Of a stretch of DNA of 64,000 nucleotides, positions 16,722 to 25,631 are shown in pieces. A model generated the notes under the pieces. The model worked only from the letters and a program-made list of their open reading frames with translations. It did no database searches and was not told where the DNA came from. Numbering within the stretch: position 1 is the first letter of the stretch; each line of letters opens with the position of its first letter. Made by a program: the position numbers and the translations under genes. The DNA comes from Actinokineospora terrae (GTDB lineage: Bacteria > Actinomycetota > Actinomycetes > Mycobacteriales > Pseudonocardiaceae), in the NCBI RefSeq assembly GCF_900111175.1, contig NZ_FOGI01000007.1:310001-374000 (forward strand), read 5' to 3'.

Positions 16722-17369
16722 GTGATCAAAGTGCTCATCGCGGACGACGAGGACCTGATCCGGTCAGGTCTGCGGACGATCCTCGCCAGCGCGGGCGACA
16801 TCGAGGTGGTCGCCGAATGCGACGACGGCGTGCAGGTGGCAGACCTGGTCAGGCTGCACCGGCCCGCCGTCGTCCTGCTGGACATCAGGATGCGCACCTG
16901 TGACGGCTTGGACGCCTTACGCGCGCTGATGGCCCTACCGGAGCCTCCGGCCGTGTCGATGATGACGACCTTCGACGTCGACGAGTACGTGCGCGAGGCA
17001 CTACGCATTGGTGCGAATGGGTTTCTTCTTAAGGACACCGAGCCCGCGCACATCATCAAGGCCGTGCGTGACCTCGCGACCGGTGGCGCTGTCCTTGACC
17101 CGAAGGTCGCTGCGCGTGTGGTTACCACGGTCGCGGATGGTGCCCGTGCCGCTGAACCTGCCCGACAACTGCTGTCGACGCTGTCTGACCGTGAGCTTGA
17201 AGTCGTTGGCTTAGTGGGTCACGGGCTCTCGAACGCCGAGATCGGCCAGCAGTTGCACCTGTCCGAGGCGACGGTGAAGGGGTACGTGTCCGCTGTCTTA
17301 GGCAAGATCGGTGCGGTTAACCGGGTCCAGGCCGCGTTGGTGGCTTACCGAGGCGGCTTGATCGCGTAG
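16722..17369 (+). CDS. NarL/FixJ family response regulator (LuxR-type HTH), no adjacent kinase
   Basis: A 215-residue protein. The GTG is preceded by GGGAGG at ideal spacing. The receiver domain runs to about residue 120 with acidic DDED near the N-terminus, phospho-acceptor Asp54 (VVLLDIRMRTCDG) and Lys in GFLLKDTEP. The LuxR helix-turn-helix spans about 150-210 (LSDRELEVVGLVGHGLSNAE, LHLSEATVKGYVSAVLGKIG). No histidine kinase lies beside it. Its end overlaps the convergent GGDEF gene by 25 bases. It follows the ABC exporter by about 100 bases and could control it. Confidence 0.9.
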   Translation: MIKVLIADDEDLIRSGLRTILASAGDIEVVAECDDGVQVADLVRLHRPAVVLLDIRMRTCDGLDALRALMALPEPPAVSMMTTFDVDEYVREALRIGANGFLLKDTEPAHIIKAVRDLATGGAVLDPKVAARVVTTVADGARAAEPARQLLSTLSDRELEVVGLVGHGLSNAEIGQQLHLSEATVKGYVSAVLGKIGAVNRVQAALVAYRGGLIA

Positions 17370-18856
17370 TCCTCGGACGGCGTGTAGACCTCGACACGGT
17401 TGCGGCCATGGCGTTTTGCGCGGTAGAGCGCCACGTCGGCGTTGGCGAACAAGCGCTCCAGCGTGTCGTGGCCGGTGGCGACCCCGACGCTCACCGTGGG
17501 CTGCTGGGAGACCCCGAGCATCGTCGTCCAGTCGTGGTGGTCGACCGCGAGCCGGATGCGTTCCGCCACCGCGACCCCGACCGGGCTGGTGCGGCCTTCC
17601 GAGTGATCGGTGACCGCGTCGGTCAGCAGCACCACGAACTCGTCGCCCGCCCAGCGCGCGATCAGGTCCCCGCCACGGCACTCCGCCCGCAGCAACTGCG
17701 CGACCTCCCGCAGCGCCGCGTCACCCGCCGCGTGCCCGGCCACGTCGTTCACGCTCTTGAACCAGTCGACGTCGATCAGGACAAGCCACGGGATCCGGCC
17801 TGTCGCCGTCGCGCGGTCCAAGATGCCTTGCGCGGACCGCTCCAGGCCTAGGCGATTAGACAGCCCTGTCAGCGGGTCTCGGGCAGCCATCTCTTGCGCT
17901 GCCGTCGCCAGACGCTGCGCGCGGATCGCAAGGCGTCGCTGCTCCAACGCCTGACCTAGACCCTCTTGCAGCGTCTCTATCGCTGTCTGCCGGGCGGAGA
18001 TGTTGCGGCGCAGCGCCTCCGCCTCGCCGACCGGATCGCCGTTCTCGTGGCAGACGTCGGCCAAGTCTTGCGAGTACCGCTGCAAGAGCGACGCGTCGTT
18101 GATGCGCTCGGCCTCGTCGACCGCGATCCGGCCGAACCCGGTGGCCTGGTCGAGCCGCCCCTGCCGCCGCCGAACCATTGACAGCACCCAGTTCCCGACC
18201 GACCGCGCCCACCGGTTGTCCTGCCGCGCGGCGAGCGTCAACGCCTCGTTGGCCGTCTTCTCCGCGCGGAACAACTCGCCGATGCCCGCCAGCGCCGCGC
18301 CGTAGGCGGCCAGGAGCGCGATGTGGATGCGCCCCTCGGTGACCAGCGCCAGGCCTTCCTCGAACAGCGGGATGGCCTCCCGGAACGTCGCCTCGGCCAA
18401 CTCGGGCGGCAGTTCGCAGGCGCGGAAGTTCAGCGTGCCCGCCAGTCCTTGCAGGCAGTGAGCGAGGATGTCCCTGTCTTCACCTGATCGTGCGACCTCG
18501 ACCGACACTCGACTGATGTCCAGCGCGGCTCGGCGGTGACCGATCCCGTCCAGCAGGTACCCCAGCCGCCCCAGGGTGTCCGCCGCGTACGAGCCGGTCG
18601 GCTTCTCCGCGTCGATATCGCTCCACCCCTCGGCGGCCAGTTCGAGGGCGAGCGGGATCCGCTTGAGCCGCCACGCCGCGACCGCCCGCCTGGTCAGGAT
18701 CGCCGCCCTGGTCCACGGGTCCAGGTCCGGCGGGACCTTGGCCAGCAGCTGGTCGAACAGCGAGTTCGCCTCGTTGGCCCGCCCGGCGTCGATGAGCAGG
18801 CGGACCTCCTGGTCCGCCAACAACGCCTCGGTCGCGCCCTGGCCGTCGTGCCCCAC
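17345..18856 (-). CDS. TPR-repeat diguanylate cyclase (GGDEF domain)
   Basis: A 503-residue soluble protein. Residues 15-300 form helical TPR-like repeats. A coiled-coil linker (QTAIETLQEGLGQALEQRRL) leads into a GGDEF domain at about 330-495. The active-site loop is RWAGDEFVVLL (AGDEF at 403-407), with metal and substrate residues in DVDWFKSVNDVAGHAAGD. AGDEF variants are often active. No EAL domain or obvious RxxD I-site is visible. The product c-di-GMP controls development in actinomycetes. The GTG start has only a weak ribosome-binding site. Confidence 0.9.
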   Translation of the reverse strand: MGHDGQGATEALLADQEVRLLIDAGRANEANSLFDQLLAKVPPDLDPWTRAAILTRRAVAAWRLKRIPLALELAAEGWSDIDAEKPTGSYAADTLGRLGYLLDGIGHRRAALDISRVSVEVARSGEDRDILAHCLQGLAGTLNFRACELPPELAEATFREAIPLFEEGLALVTEGRIHIALLAAYGAALAGIGELFRAEKTANEALTLAARQDNRWARSVGNWVLSMVRRRQGRLDQATGFGRIAVDEAERINDASLLQRYSQDLADVCHENGDPVGEAEALRRNISARQTAIETLQEGLGQALEQRRLAIRAQRLATAAQEMAARDPLTGLSNRLGLERSAQGILDRATATGRIPWLVLIDVDWFKSVNDVAGHAAGDAALREVAQLLRAECRGGDLIARWAGDEFVVLLTDAVTDHSEGRTSPVGVAVAERIRLAVDHHDWTTMLGVSQQPTVSVGVATGHDTLERLFANADVALYRAKRHGRNRVEVYTPSEDYAIKPPR

Positions 18857-18964
18857 ACCGTCCCCGACCTGCTCGCCGAACGGCGGGCCGTTCGTGGTCT
18901 ACGACACAGTGACGGCCAGGCTACAAGCCCGCCGCGACATGCACCGAATGGAGTAGTGGCGCTC

Positions 18965-19002
18965 TAGAGCTGTGCAGTCCCGTCAGAGCTGTGTGGTCCC
19001 GT
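18965..19002. repeat. 19-bp tandem duplication at the 3' end of the phosphatase gene
   Basis: The last codons and stop of the histidine phosphatase gene (minus strand, reading DGTTQL-stop) are followed immediately by a near copy that would read DGTAQL-stop. The units are 18965-18983 and 18984-19002 with three differences or so. Confidence 0.7.
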
Positions 19003-19630
19003 CCGGCGACTCCCTCCATTGCGCGAACGGCCGGTCTAGCGCCCATCGGCCGTCTTCGTGAGTCAGGACTCTGTGGTCGCAGTGCGGCGGGTTCGACAAC
19101 GATTCGAACAGCTCGATGCTCCACGAGAACATCCGCCTGCACAGCAACCGCATCGTCAACCCGTGCGACACGACCAACGCCGTGTCGGGGTGGCTCGGAT
19201 CGTGCTCTACGCGGGCCTCCAGCTCGGTGAGGAAGCTCGCCACGCGGTCATCCACGTCCGCGCCCGACTCGCCGTGCGCGAGCCGGTAGAAGAAGTGGCC
19301 GAACTCGTGCCGCTTCTGCTTCTGGACCTGCTGCTCTACCGGGTCCTGCAGGTTCCCCCAGTCCTGTTCACGTAACCGGGGCTCTTGCACACGCCGTTCT
19401 ACCGGTAGGCCTAACAACTCAAACGTGCGCATCGTGCGCACGTACGGACTGATGTAAGCGGCTACTGGTCGGCCCGTGAGCAGCTCGCGTAGACGCGTGC
19501 CTTCGGCGCTTGCCTGCGCCTCACCGCGGGGGGTCAGGGGGAGGGCGTGGTCGGGTATGCGGCAGTAGGCCAGCTCGTCGATGTTGCCCAGGCTCTCGCC
19601 GTGCCGCAGCAAGATGATCCGCACACTCAC
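18983..19630 (-). CDS. Histidine phosphatase family protein (phosphoglycerate mutase-like)
   Basis: A 215-residue protein. The RHG motif is in IILLRHGESLGN (catalytic His near residue 10), the second Arg in SPYVRTMRT, Glu in REQDWGNLQD and the second His in LVVSHGLTMRLL. These match branch-1 histidine phosphatases. GTG at 19630 (VSVRIILLRHGE) is preferred over a TTG 12 bases upstream. The EthD-like gene is divergent, its GTG only 47 bases away. The substrate is unknown; this family includes phosphosugar and nucleotide phosphatases. Confidence 0.88.
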   Translation of the reverse strand: MSVRIILLRHGESLGNIDELAYCRIPDHALPLTPRGEAQASAEGTRLRELLTGRPVAAYISPYVRTMRTFELLGLPVERRVQEPRLREQDWGNLQDPVEQQVQKQKRHEFGHFFYRLAHGESGADVDDRVASFLTELEARVEHDPSHPDTALVVSHGLTMRLLCRRMFSWSIELFESLSNPPHCDHRVLTHEDGRWALDRPFAQWRESPDGTTQL

Positions 19631-19677
19631 TATCGTGCCCAATGTCCACCCTGGCCGAACAACCCTGGAGCCGATCC

Positions 19678-19995
19678 GTGATTAAGTACATCGCCTTGTA
19701 CCGGCGGCCGGACGAGCCGGAGGACTTCGACGCGAAGTACTTCGACAGCCACCTGCCGCTCATCGAGAAGACACCCGGGCTGCTGCGCTGGGAGGTCGCC
19801 AAGGTGCAGCGGGTCTTCGTGCACGGTTTCCTCGGCGAGAGCGAGCCCTACCTGGTCGCCGAGATGTACTTCCAGGACGAGGCGGCGCTCAAGACCGCGC
19901 TCCAGTCACCCGAGTGGCAGGTGGCGGGGGCGAACCTGTCCGAGATCGGCGGTCTTGACCTGGTCGCCATGTTCGCCGCGGAGGTGCGGTCGTGA
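19678..19995 (+). CDS. EthD family protein
   Basis: A 105-residue ferredoxin-like protein (MIKYIALYRRPDEPEDFDAK, YFDSHLPLIEKTPGLLRWEV, YLVAEMYFQDEAALKTALQS). The GTG at 19678 has GGAG 7 bases ahead; an upstream ATG at 19642 is possible. EthD-like proteins occur in degradation and polyketide pathways as small dimeric enzymes or accessory factors. Its stop overlaps the start of the dehydrogenase gene (GTGA), so the two are translationally coupled and may act in one catabolic step. Confidence 0.85.
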   Translation: MIKYIALYRRPDEPEDFDAKYFDSHLPLIEKTPGLLRWEVAKVQRVFVHGFLGESEPYLVAEMYFQDEAALKTALQSPEWQVAGANLSEIGGLDLVAMFAAEVRS

Positions 19996-20834
19996 GCGTG
20001 CCGGGCACGGTCGCGGTAGTGGGCGGCGGCACCATGGGAGCGGGCATCGTGCACGTCTTCCTCGCCGCCGGTAGCTCTGTCGTGCTCGCTGAGGCTGACG
20101 CCGAACGTGCGGCTCTAGGCGTGAGCAACGTCGAGGCGTCGCTGAAGAAGGCCGAGGAGCGCGGCAAGCTCGACGGGACCGCGGCCGAGCTGCTCACCCG
20201 CCTGTCCACAGTGGAAGACCTCGCCGCGCTGCCGACCGACACCGCCCTGGTCGTGGAGGCCGTGCCGGAGCGGCTGGACCTCAAGCGCGCCGTGTTCGCC
20301 ACCGCGGCCCGGCGCTGCCCGGACGCGGTCCTCGCGTCGAACACCTCGTCGTTGTCGATCACCGAGCTGGCCGAGGGCCTGCCGGGGGAGCGGCTGATCG
20401 GCATGCACTTCTTCAACCCGGTGCCGGTCCAGGCGCTGGTCGAGCTGGTCGTGCACCCCGGCTTGGCCGCGTCGACTGCCGCGACCGCCCGCGGCTGGGC
20501 CGAGGCGCTGGGCAAGACCGTCATCGAGGTCAGGGACTCGCCCGGCTTCGCCACGTCCCGCCTCGGGATCGCGGTCGGCATGGAGGCCATCCGCATGGTC
20601 GAGGAGGGCGTCGCCTCCGCCGAGGACATCGACACCGGCATGCGGCTCGGCTACGCGTGGCCGATGGGCCCGTTGCGCTTGACCGATCTTGTCGGCCTTG
20701 ACGTGCGGCTCTCCATCGCCGAGCACCTCGCGCGCGAGCTCGGTCCGCGGTTCGAGCCGCCGCAGTTGCTGCGCGACAAGGTCGCCCGCGGGGAGCTCGG
20801 GCGCAAGACCGGACAGGGATTCTTCTCGTGGTAG
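19992..20834 (+). CDS. 3-hydroxyacyl-CoA (3-hydroxybutyryl-CoA) dehydrogenase family protein
   Basis: A 280-residue protein. The N-terminal Rossmann domain has VAVVGGGTMGAGIVHVFLAA. The catalytic region has VLASNTSSLSITELA and the His/Asn motif GMHFFNPVPVQALVELV. The C-terminal helical domain is present (DSPGFATSRLGIAVGMEAIR, EEGVASAEDIDTGMRLGYAW, PMGPLRLTDLVGLDVRLSIA). The length matches single-domain HbdH/PaaH enzymes that oxidise 3-hydroxyacyl-CoA with NAD(P). It is coupled to EthD upstream and overlaps the acetyltransferase downstream. Confidence 0.93.
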   Translation: MSVPGTVAVVGGGTMGAGIVHVFLAAGSSVVLAEADAERAALGVSNVEASLKKAEERGKLDGTAAELLTRLSTVEDLAALPTDTALVVEAVPERLDLKRAVFATAARRCPDAVLASNTSSLSITELAEGLPGERLIGMHFFNPVPVQALVELVVHPGLAASTAATARGWAEALGKTVIEVRDSPGFATSRLGIAVGMEAIRMVEEGVASAEDIDTGMRLGYAWPMGPLRLTDLVGLDVRLSIAEHLARELGPRFEPPQLLRDKVARGELGRKTGQGFFSW

Positions 20835-21991
20835 TCGTTCGCCCTTACGCAGACGAGGACTACGAGGCCGTCTACCGACTGCGGCGCTTGGCGTTCGGTG
20901 GACCCCACGAGCCGCCCCCACCCACGGTGGAGTCGCATGGTGGGGCGAGCGCTCTTGTCGCGCACGACGACTCCGGCCTGGCCGGTTACCTGCGCGTCTG
21001 GGGCTACCGCCAGTTCTTCGGCGGTAGGGCGGTGCCGATGGGTGGCGTGGCCAGCGTGTCAGTAGCACCTCACGCGCGAGGTAGTGGCGTCGCCGGGAAG
21101 TTGCTGACCGATGCTCTAGCGCTGATGCACGAGCAAGGACAAGGGATCTCCACGCTGTACCCGTACGTGATCCCGCCTTACCGCCGTCACGGCTGGGAAC
21201 ACGTCGGCACCATGCAGACCGCGTTGGTGACGTTGTCCGACCTCGCGGGCACACCACGGTCCTCGGTCTCGGTCCGACCGGCGACCGAGGCCGACCTGGA
21301 TGCGATCCACGCCTGCTACCTCAGGACAGCGTCAACGATCGACGGCATGCTCGACCGCGCCACCTCGGCGTTCACCCTGTCTCGCGTGCTCGAACTCGAC
21401 GTCGTCACCGTCTCTCCTGGACCTGACGGTCTACGCGGCTACCTCACCGCTGCTCGACCTGACGGCAAACGCTTGCGCGTCTACGACCTGATCGCCGACG
21501 ACGTAGACACCGCGCACGCGCTCTTGCGGCAACTCGGGAGCTGGTCAGGTGGCATAACCGACGCCAACGTCCGACTCGTCGACTACACCTTGCTCGACCT
21601 CACCGTGCCGGGCGGTCTCCAGCGCGGCTTGGAGGTGCACGACTTCATGCTCCGCGTGGTCGACCTCCCTGTAGCGGTAGCGGCGCGGGGTTGGCCGGCC
21701 GTGGCGGAGTCGAAGCCGTTCAGCGTGGACATCGAGATCACCGACCCGCACGCCCCGTGGCAGGCAGGGCGGTGGCGCTTGATCCACGAAGACGGCACGG
21801 TCACAGCCGAGCCAGGTGGAAGTGGTGAGGTCTGCCTGGAGGCTCGTGCGCTCGGTCCCTGGTACGCGGGCTCGGCGACAGCGGCCTCGCTGCGAAAGGC
21901 AGGGCTCCTGACCGGCCCGCACGAGGCGGCCATAGCGCTCGACAGGCTCACCGGCGCGCCGCACCCGGTCCACCTAGCCGAATCCTTCTGA
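20828..21991 (+). CDS. Eis-like GNAT N-acetyltransferase
   Basis: A 387-residue protein with the Eis architecture: two GNAT-like domains and a C-terminal SCP2-like domain. The acetyl-CoA loop is VASVSVAPHARGSGVAGKLL. A Tyr in YVIPPYRRHGWEHVG aligns with the Eis general acid. The protein ends in Phe (HLAESF), matching the C-terminal Phe carboxylate used by Eis. Mycobacterial Eis acetylates amines, including aminoglycosides, at several positions. The substrate here is unknown. It overlaps the dehydrogenase by 7 bases. Confidence 0.87.
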   Translation: MVVVRPYADEDYEAVYRLRRLAFGGPHEPPPPTVESHGGASALVAHDDSGLAGYLRVWGYRQFFGGRAVPMGGVASVSVAPHARGSGVAGKLLTDALALMHEQGQGISTLYPYVIPPYRRHGWEHVGTMQTALVTLSDLAGTPRSSVSVRPATEADLDAIHACYLRTASTIDGMLDRATSAFTLSRVLELDVVTVSPGPDGLRGYLTAARPDGKRLRVYDLIADDVDTAHALLRQLGSWSGGITDANVRLVDYTLLDLTVPGGLQRGLEVHDFMLRVVDLPVAVAARGWPAVAESKPFSVDIEITDPHAPWQAGRWRLIHEDGTVTAEPGGSGEVCLEARALGPWYAGSATAASLRKAGLLTGPHEAAIALDRLTGAPHPVHLAESF

Positions 21992-22009
21992 GTACTACCC
22001 TGCGCGTTT

Positions 22010-22621
22010 GTGCTGCTCATCGTCCTCGAACTGATCGGTCTCGCCGTGTTCGCGGCATCAGGGGCCTTGGCGGCCGTTCGAGCGCGGCTTGACTTGTTCG
22101 GTGTCGTCGTCCTAGGGCTCACCACGGCCCTGGGCGGCGGCATCCTCCGCGACGTGCTGCTCGGCATCCACCCGCCGACGAGCCTCACGACCTGGACCTA
22201 CCTGGTCGTCCCGGTCGGGGCAGCGCTAGGAGTCTTCGGATTCCACCCCCAAGTCGCCAAGCTGAGGCGCGCGGTACTGCTAGCCGACGCAGTAGGCCTA
22301 GGCCTGTTCACCGTGTCCGGTACCGCTACCGCCCTCAACACGGGCGTCCCGGCCTACACCGCTTGCCTCATCGGCATGACCGCAGGCATCGGGGGCGGGG
22401 CACTACGCGATCTTCTGCTCCGCGAGATACCCCTAGTTCTCCGGCGCGAAATCTACGCACTGGCCGCGCTCGCCGGTGCCGTCGTAGTTGTCGTCGGCAC
22501 CCGAACTGGCTGGCCAGCGGCTCTTGTCGCGGTCGTGGGGGCGACGATCGTTAGCGCTGTCCGGCTGGTCGCACTCTGGAGGCAGTGGAACGCGCCAGTC
22601 GCTAAGGGTCTTGAACGGTGA
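22010..22621 (+). CDS. TRIC-type cation channel family membrane protein (UPF0126/YadS)
   Basis: A 203-residue membrane protein with two homologous halves of three helices each. Both halves contain the family glycine motif: GLTTALGGGILRDVLLGIHP and GMTAGIGGGALRDLLLREIP. A seventh helix lies near the C-terminus. Prokaryotic TRIC homologues are homotrimeric K+-type channels. The GTG start is weakly supported. The gene ends just before the MprA box, so it is independent of the two-component operon. Confidence 0.92.
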   Translation: MLLIVLELIGLAVFAASGALAAVRARLDLFGVVVLGLTTALGGGILRDVLLGIHPPTSLTTWTYLVVPVGAALGVFGFHPQVAKLRRAVLLADAVGLGLFTVSGTATALNTGVPAYTACLIGMTAGIGGGALRDLLLREIPLVLRREIYALAALAGAVVVVVGTRTGWPAALVAVVGATIVSAVRLVALWRQWNAPVAKGLER

Positions 22622-22623
22622 AC

Positions 22624-22640
22624 TCTCAGGCGCGTCTCAG
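22624..22640 (+). promoter_or_regulatory. MprA-box-like direct repeat upstream of mprA
   Basis: TCTCAG-N5-TCTCAG (22624-22629 and 22635-22640), an 11-bp period, lies 22 bases before the mprA ATG. OmpR-type regulators bind 11-bp-phased direct repeats. The same element sits in front of htrA at nearly the same distance, which supports autoregulation by MprA. Confidence 0.78.
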
Positions 22641-22662
22641 CAGCACAGTGAAGACTAACCGC

Positions 22663-23370
22663 ATGCGCATTCTGGTAGTCGACGACGACCGGGCCGTGCG
22701 CGAGTCCCTCCGGCGGTCGTTGCAGTTCAACGGCTACCTGGTAGACCTCGCCAGCGACGGCCAGCAGGCGTTGGAGGCCGTCCTCGGCACCGGCGGCGAC
22801 CAGGTCGACCGCCCCGACGCCATGGTGCTCGACGTGATGATGCCCCGGCTCGACGGGCTGGAGGTGTGCAGGCGGCTGCGCGGCGTCGGCGACGACCTGC
22901 CCATCCTCGTGCTCACCGCCCGCGACCTGGTCTCCGACCGCGTGGCCGGGCTCGACGCAGGCGCGGACGACTACCTGCCCAAGCCGTTCGCGCTGGAAGA
23001 GCTGCTCGCGCGCCTGCGCGCTCTGCTGCGCCGGGCCGCCCACGAGCAGACGACCTCCACCGCGCCCACGCTCGGCTTCGCGGACCTGGAGATGGACCCG
23101 GGCACCCGCGAGGTCCGCAGGGGCGAGCGCCAGATCAGCCTCACCCGCACCGAGTTCGCCCTCTTGGAGCTGCTGCTCTCGCACCCCAAGCAGGTGCTCA
23201 CCCGCGGCCGGATCCTGGAGGAGGTGTGGGGCTACGACTTCCCCACCTCCGGCAACGCCCTGGAGGTCTACGTCGGCTACCTCCGCCGCAAGACCGAGGC
23301 GGACGGCGAGCCGAGGCTGATCCACACCGTCCGCGGCGTCGGCTACGTCCTGCGTGAGACCCCACCCTGA
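22663..23370 (+). CDS. mprA: Response regulator MprA (OmpR family)
   Basis: A 235-residue protein. The receiver has acidic DDD near residue 8, phospho-acceptor Asp57 (MVLDVMMPRLDGLEVC) and Lys in DDYLPKPFALEELLAR. The winged helix carries SLTRTEFALLELLLSHPKQV and VYVGYLRRKTEADGEPRLIH. The C-terminal end (LIHTVRGVGYVLRETPP) matches, as I recall it, mycobacterial MprA. In mycobacteria MprA controls envelope-stress genes including pepD. The start codon of mprB overlaps its stop (TGATG). Confidence 0.95.
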   Translation: MRILVVDDDRAVRESLRRSLQFNGYLVDLASDGQQALEAVLGTGGDQVDRPDAMVLDVMMPRLDGLEVCRRLRGVGDDLPILVLTARDLVSDRVAGLDAGADDYLPKPFALEELLARLRALLRRAAHEQTTSTAPTLGFADLEMDPGTREVRRGERQISLTRTEFALLELLLSHPKQVLTRGRILEEVWGYDFPTSGNALEVYVGYLRRKTEADGEPRLIHTVRGVGYVLRETPP

Positions 23371-24764
23371 TGACTGACCTCCATGTCGGGGACCGCGCGA
23401 CGCAGCGTGTGTCCCTGCGCTCCCGCATCACCTTGTTGGCCGCGTTCTGCGTCGGCGGCGCGGTCGCCCTGGTGTCCCTCGGCGCGTACATCACCGTGTA
23501 CCGCGGCCTCTACCAGCAGATCGACGACAACCTGCGCGAACGCGCCGACGCGCTGGTCAACAACACCCAGGTCGTCGCCGAGGGCCGCACCGAGATCCCG
23601 CGGATCTTCCTGGAGCTGTCCGACATCAAGTTCGACGTGATCGACGAGACCGGCCAGTCCGCGATCAACCGCCCGGTGATCCGCCCGCCGGTCGGCTCGG
23701 AGGAGCTGGAGGTCGCCGCTGGGGCGAAGGTCCAGCACGTCCGCACCGACCAGGCCACCGACACCCGGGTGCTCACTGTGAAGTACCCGTTCCTCGAAGG
23801 CACCGCCCTCGTCCTGGCGCAACCGCTGGAGTCGACGAAGAGCACCCTGAGCAAGCTCGCGGTGGTCCTTATCGTCATCGGCGGCTCCGGGATCATCGTC
23901 GCTGCCTTGGCCGGTACCGCTGTCGCGCGCGGCAGCCTAAGACCGGTGCAGCGCCTTACCGCCGCGGCGGAGCGGGTGACCAGAACCGGTGAACTCAGAC
24001 CTATCCCCGTCGCCGGGGACGACGAGCTGTCTCGGCTGACCGACAGCTTCAACACCATGCTCGGCGCCGTCGCGGAAGCCCAGGAGCGACAACGCAGGCT
24101 CGTGGCCGACGCCGGGCACGAGCTGCGGACGCCACTCACCTCGCTGCGCACCAACCTCGAGCTCATGCTCGCCTCCGAGGCCCCCGGCGCGCCGAACCTG
24201 TCCGCGCAGGACCGCGCCGAGATCCAGGACGACCTGCGGGCCCAGCTCGACGAGCTCACCCAGCTCATCGGCGACCTGGTCGAACTGGCCAGGGAGGACG
24301 CCGCGCCCTCGGTGCAGGAGCACGTCGAGCTGCTCGAGGTGGTCGAGCAGGCGCTCGACCGCGCGCGCAGGCGGGCCAGCCACGTCCAGTTCGACGTGCG
24401 ACTACAGCCGTGGCACCTCGTCGGGCACGCCGCGTCGCTGGAGCGCGCGGTGCTGAACCTGTTGGACAACGCGGTGAAGTTCAGCCCGCCGGGCGGTGTC
24501 GTCCGGGTCGAGTTGACACCAACGGGTGATGGTTTTGCCTTTCTGCAAGTTGCTGATGCGGGCCAGGGAATCAGCGACGACGACCTCCCGCACGTGTTCG
24601 ACCGGTTCTACCGCTCGGAGGAAGCACGCACGCTCCCAGGCTCTGGTTTGGGCCTGGCGATCGTAAAGCAGGCTGCTGAACGGCATGGTGGATCAGTGTT
24701 CGCCGGTAGATCTGCCGACGGCGGCGCGCTAATGGCGATGCGCCTTCCCGGCAGGGCCGACTGA
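23370..24764 (+). CDS. mprB: Sensor histidine kinase MprB
   Basis: A 464-residue kinase. Membrane segments lie near residues 22-43 (LLAAFCVGGAVALVSLGAYI) and 155-180 (LAVVLIVIGGSGIIVAALAG), enclosing a periplasmic-side sensor of about 110 residues. HAMP follows (LRPVQRLTAAAERVTRTGEL), then HisKA with His250 (DAGHELRTPLTSLRTNLELM). The ATPase has N-box NLLDNAVKFSPPGG, G1 DAGQGI and G2 GSGLGLAIVKQ. It pairs with MprA and is thought to sense envelope stress. Confidence 0.95.
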   Translation: MTDLHVGDRATQRVSLRSRITLLAAFCVGGAVALVSLGAYITVYRGLYQQIDDNLRERADALVNNTQVVAEGRTEIPRIFLELSDIKFDVIDETGQSAINRPVIRPPVGSEELEVAAGAKVQHVRTDQATDTRVLTVKYPFLEGTALVLAQPLESTKSTLSKLAVVLIVIGGSGIIVAALAGTAVARGSLRPVQRLTAAAERVTRTGELRPIPVAGDDELSRLTDSFNTMLGAVAEAQERQRRLVADAGHELRTPLTSLRTNLELMLASEAPGAPNLSAQDRAEIQDDLRAQLDELTQLIGDLVELAREDAAPSVQEHVELLEVVEQALDRARRRASHVQFDVRLQPWHLVGHAASLERAVLNLLDNAVKFSPPGGVVRVELTPTGDGFAFLQVADAGQGISDDDLPHVFDRFYRSEEARTLPGSGLGLAIVKQAAERHGGSVFAGRSADGGALMAMRLPGRAD

Positions 24765-24830
24765 GCCGACCGGGGTAAGCGGGCGTCGCGGACAAACAAA
24801 ACCGCTCGTTTGACTGCGTAGAATTATGTT

Positions 24831-25631
24831 GTGCTCGCACGTCAGCGTCAGGAACTGATCCTGGAGGAGGTCCGGCGCACCGGCGCCGTCCAGGTGCACG
24901 CCCTGGTCGCCCGGCTCGGCGTGTCCGACATGACCATCCGCCGGGACCTGGACGTCCTGGCCAAACGCGGCCTCGTGGAGAAGGTCTACGGCGGTGCTAC
25001 CGCCGCCGTAGGGCAGGTCACCCGCGAGCCTGGGTTCAAGTCTGTCCGGTCACTGCAAGAGAAGCAGGCCATCTCCGCGCACGCCGCGTCGCTCATCCGC
25101 CCCGGTACCGCTATCGGGATCTCCGCGGGCACTACGACGTGGACGTTCGCCAGATTCCTCGACGACATCCCCGATCTGACCGTGGTCACCAACTCGATCA
25201 AGGTTGCCGACGTGCTGCGCGCCGGGCGGCGAGACTGCACGGTAGTGCTGACGGGCGGCGTGCGAACCGCGACCGACGCGCTCGTTGGCCCTGTCGCGGT
25301 GCGAACGCTGCGTTCCCTGCACCTCGACATGGTGTTCCTCGGTGTGCACGGCATGGCCGAGGGACCCGGCTTCACCACGCCGAACATCAACGAGAGCGAG
25401 ACCGATCGCGCGCTGGTCGAGGCGGGCCAGAAGCTGGTGGTGATCGCCGACCACACCAAGTGGGGCGTCATCGGCATCTCCACCGTCGCCGCGCTGGAGG
25501 AGGCGGATGTGCTGATCACCGACGACGGGCTGCCCGACGCGGCCGTCACCCTGCTGCGGGCCAGGGTCGGCGAGCTGGTCGTGGCCGAGGCGCTGCCGGA
25601 GCTCGAGGAGTACGTCGAGGCCGAGGTGTGA
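24831..25631 (+). CDS. DeoR family transcriptional regulator
   Basis: A 266-residue protein. Residues 1-60 are the DeoR winged helix (RQRQELILEEVRRTGAVQVH, RLGVSDMTIRRDLDVLAKRG, VEKVYGGATA). The rest is the DeoRC sugar-phosphate sensor domain (GISAGTTTWTFARFLDDIPD, VVLTGGVRTATDALVGPVAV, IADHTKWGVIGISTVAALEE). It is coupled by a GTGA overlap to galT, so galactose metabolism is the likely target and a sugar phosphate the likely inducer. The pair is inserted between mprB and htrA. Confidence 0.93.
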   Translation: MLARQRQELILEEVRRTGAVQVHALVARLGVSDMTIRRDLDVLAKRGLVEKVYGGATAAVGQVTREPGFKSVRSLQEKQAISAHAASLIRPGTAIGISAGTTTWTFARFLDDIPDLTVVTNSIKVADVLRAGRRDCTVVLTGGVRTATDALVGPVAVRTLRSLHLDMVFLGVHGMAEGPGFTTPNINESETDRALVEAGQKLVVIADHTKWGVIGISTVAALEEADVLITDDGLPDAAVTLLRARVGELVVAEALPELEEYVEAEV

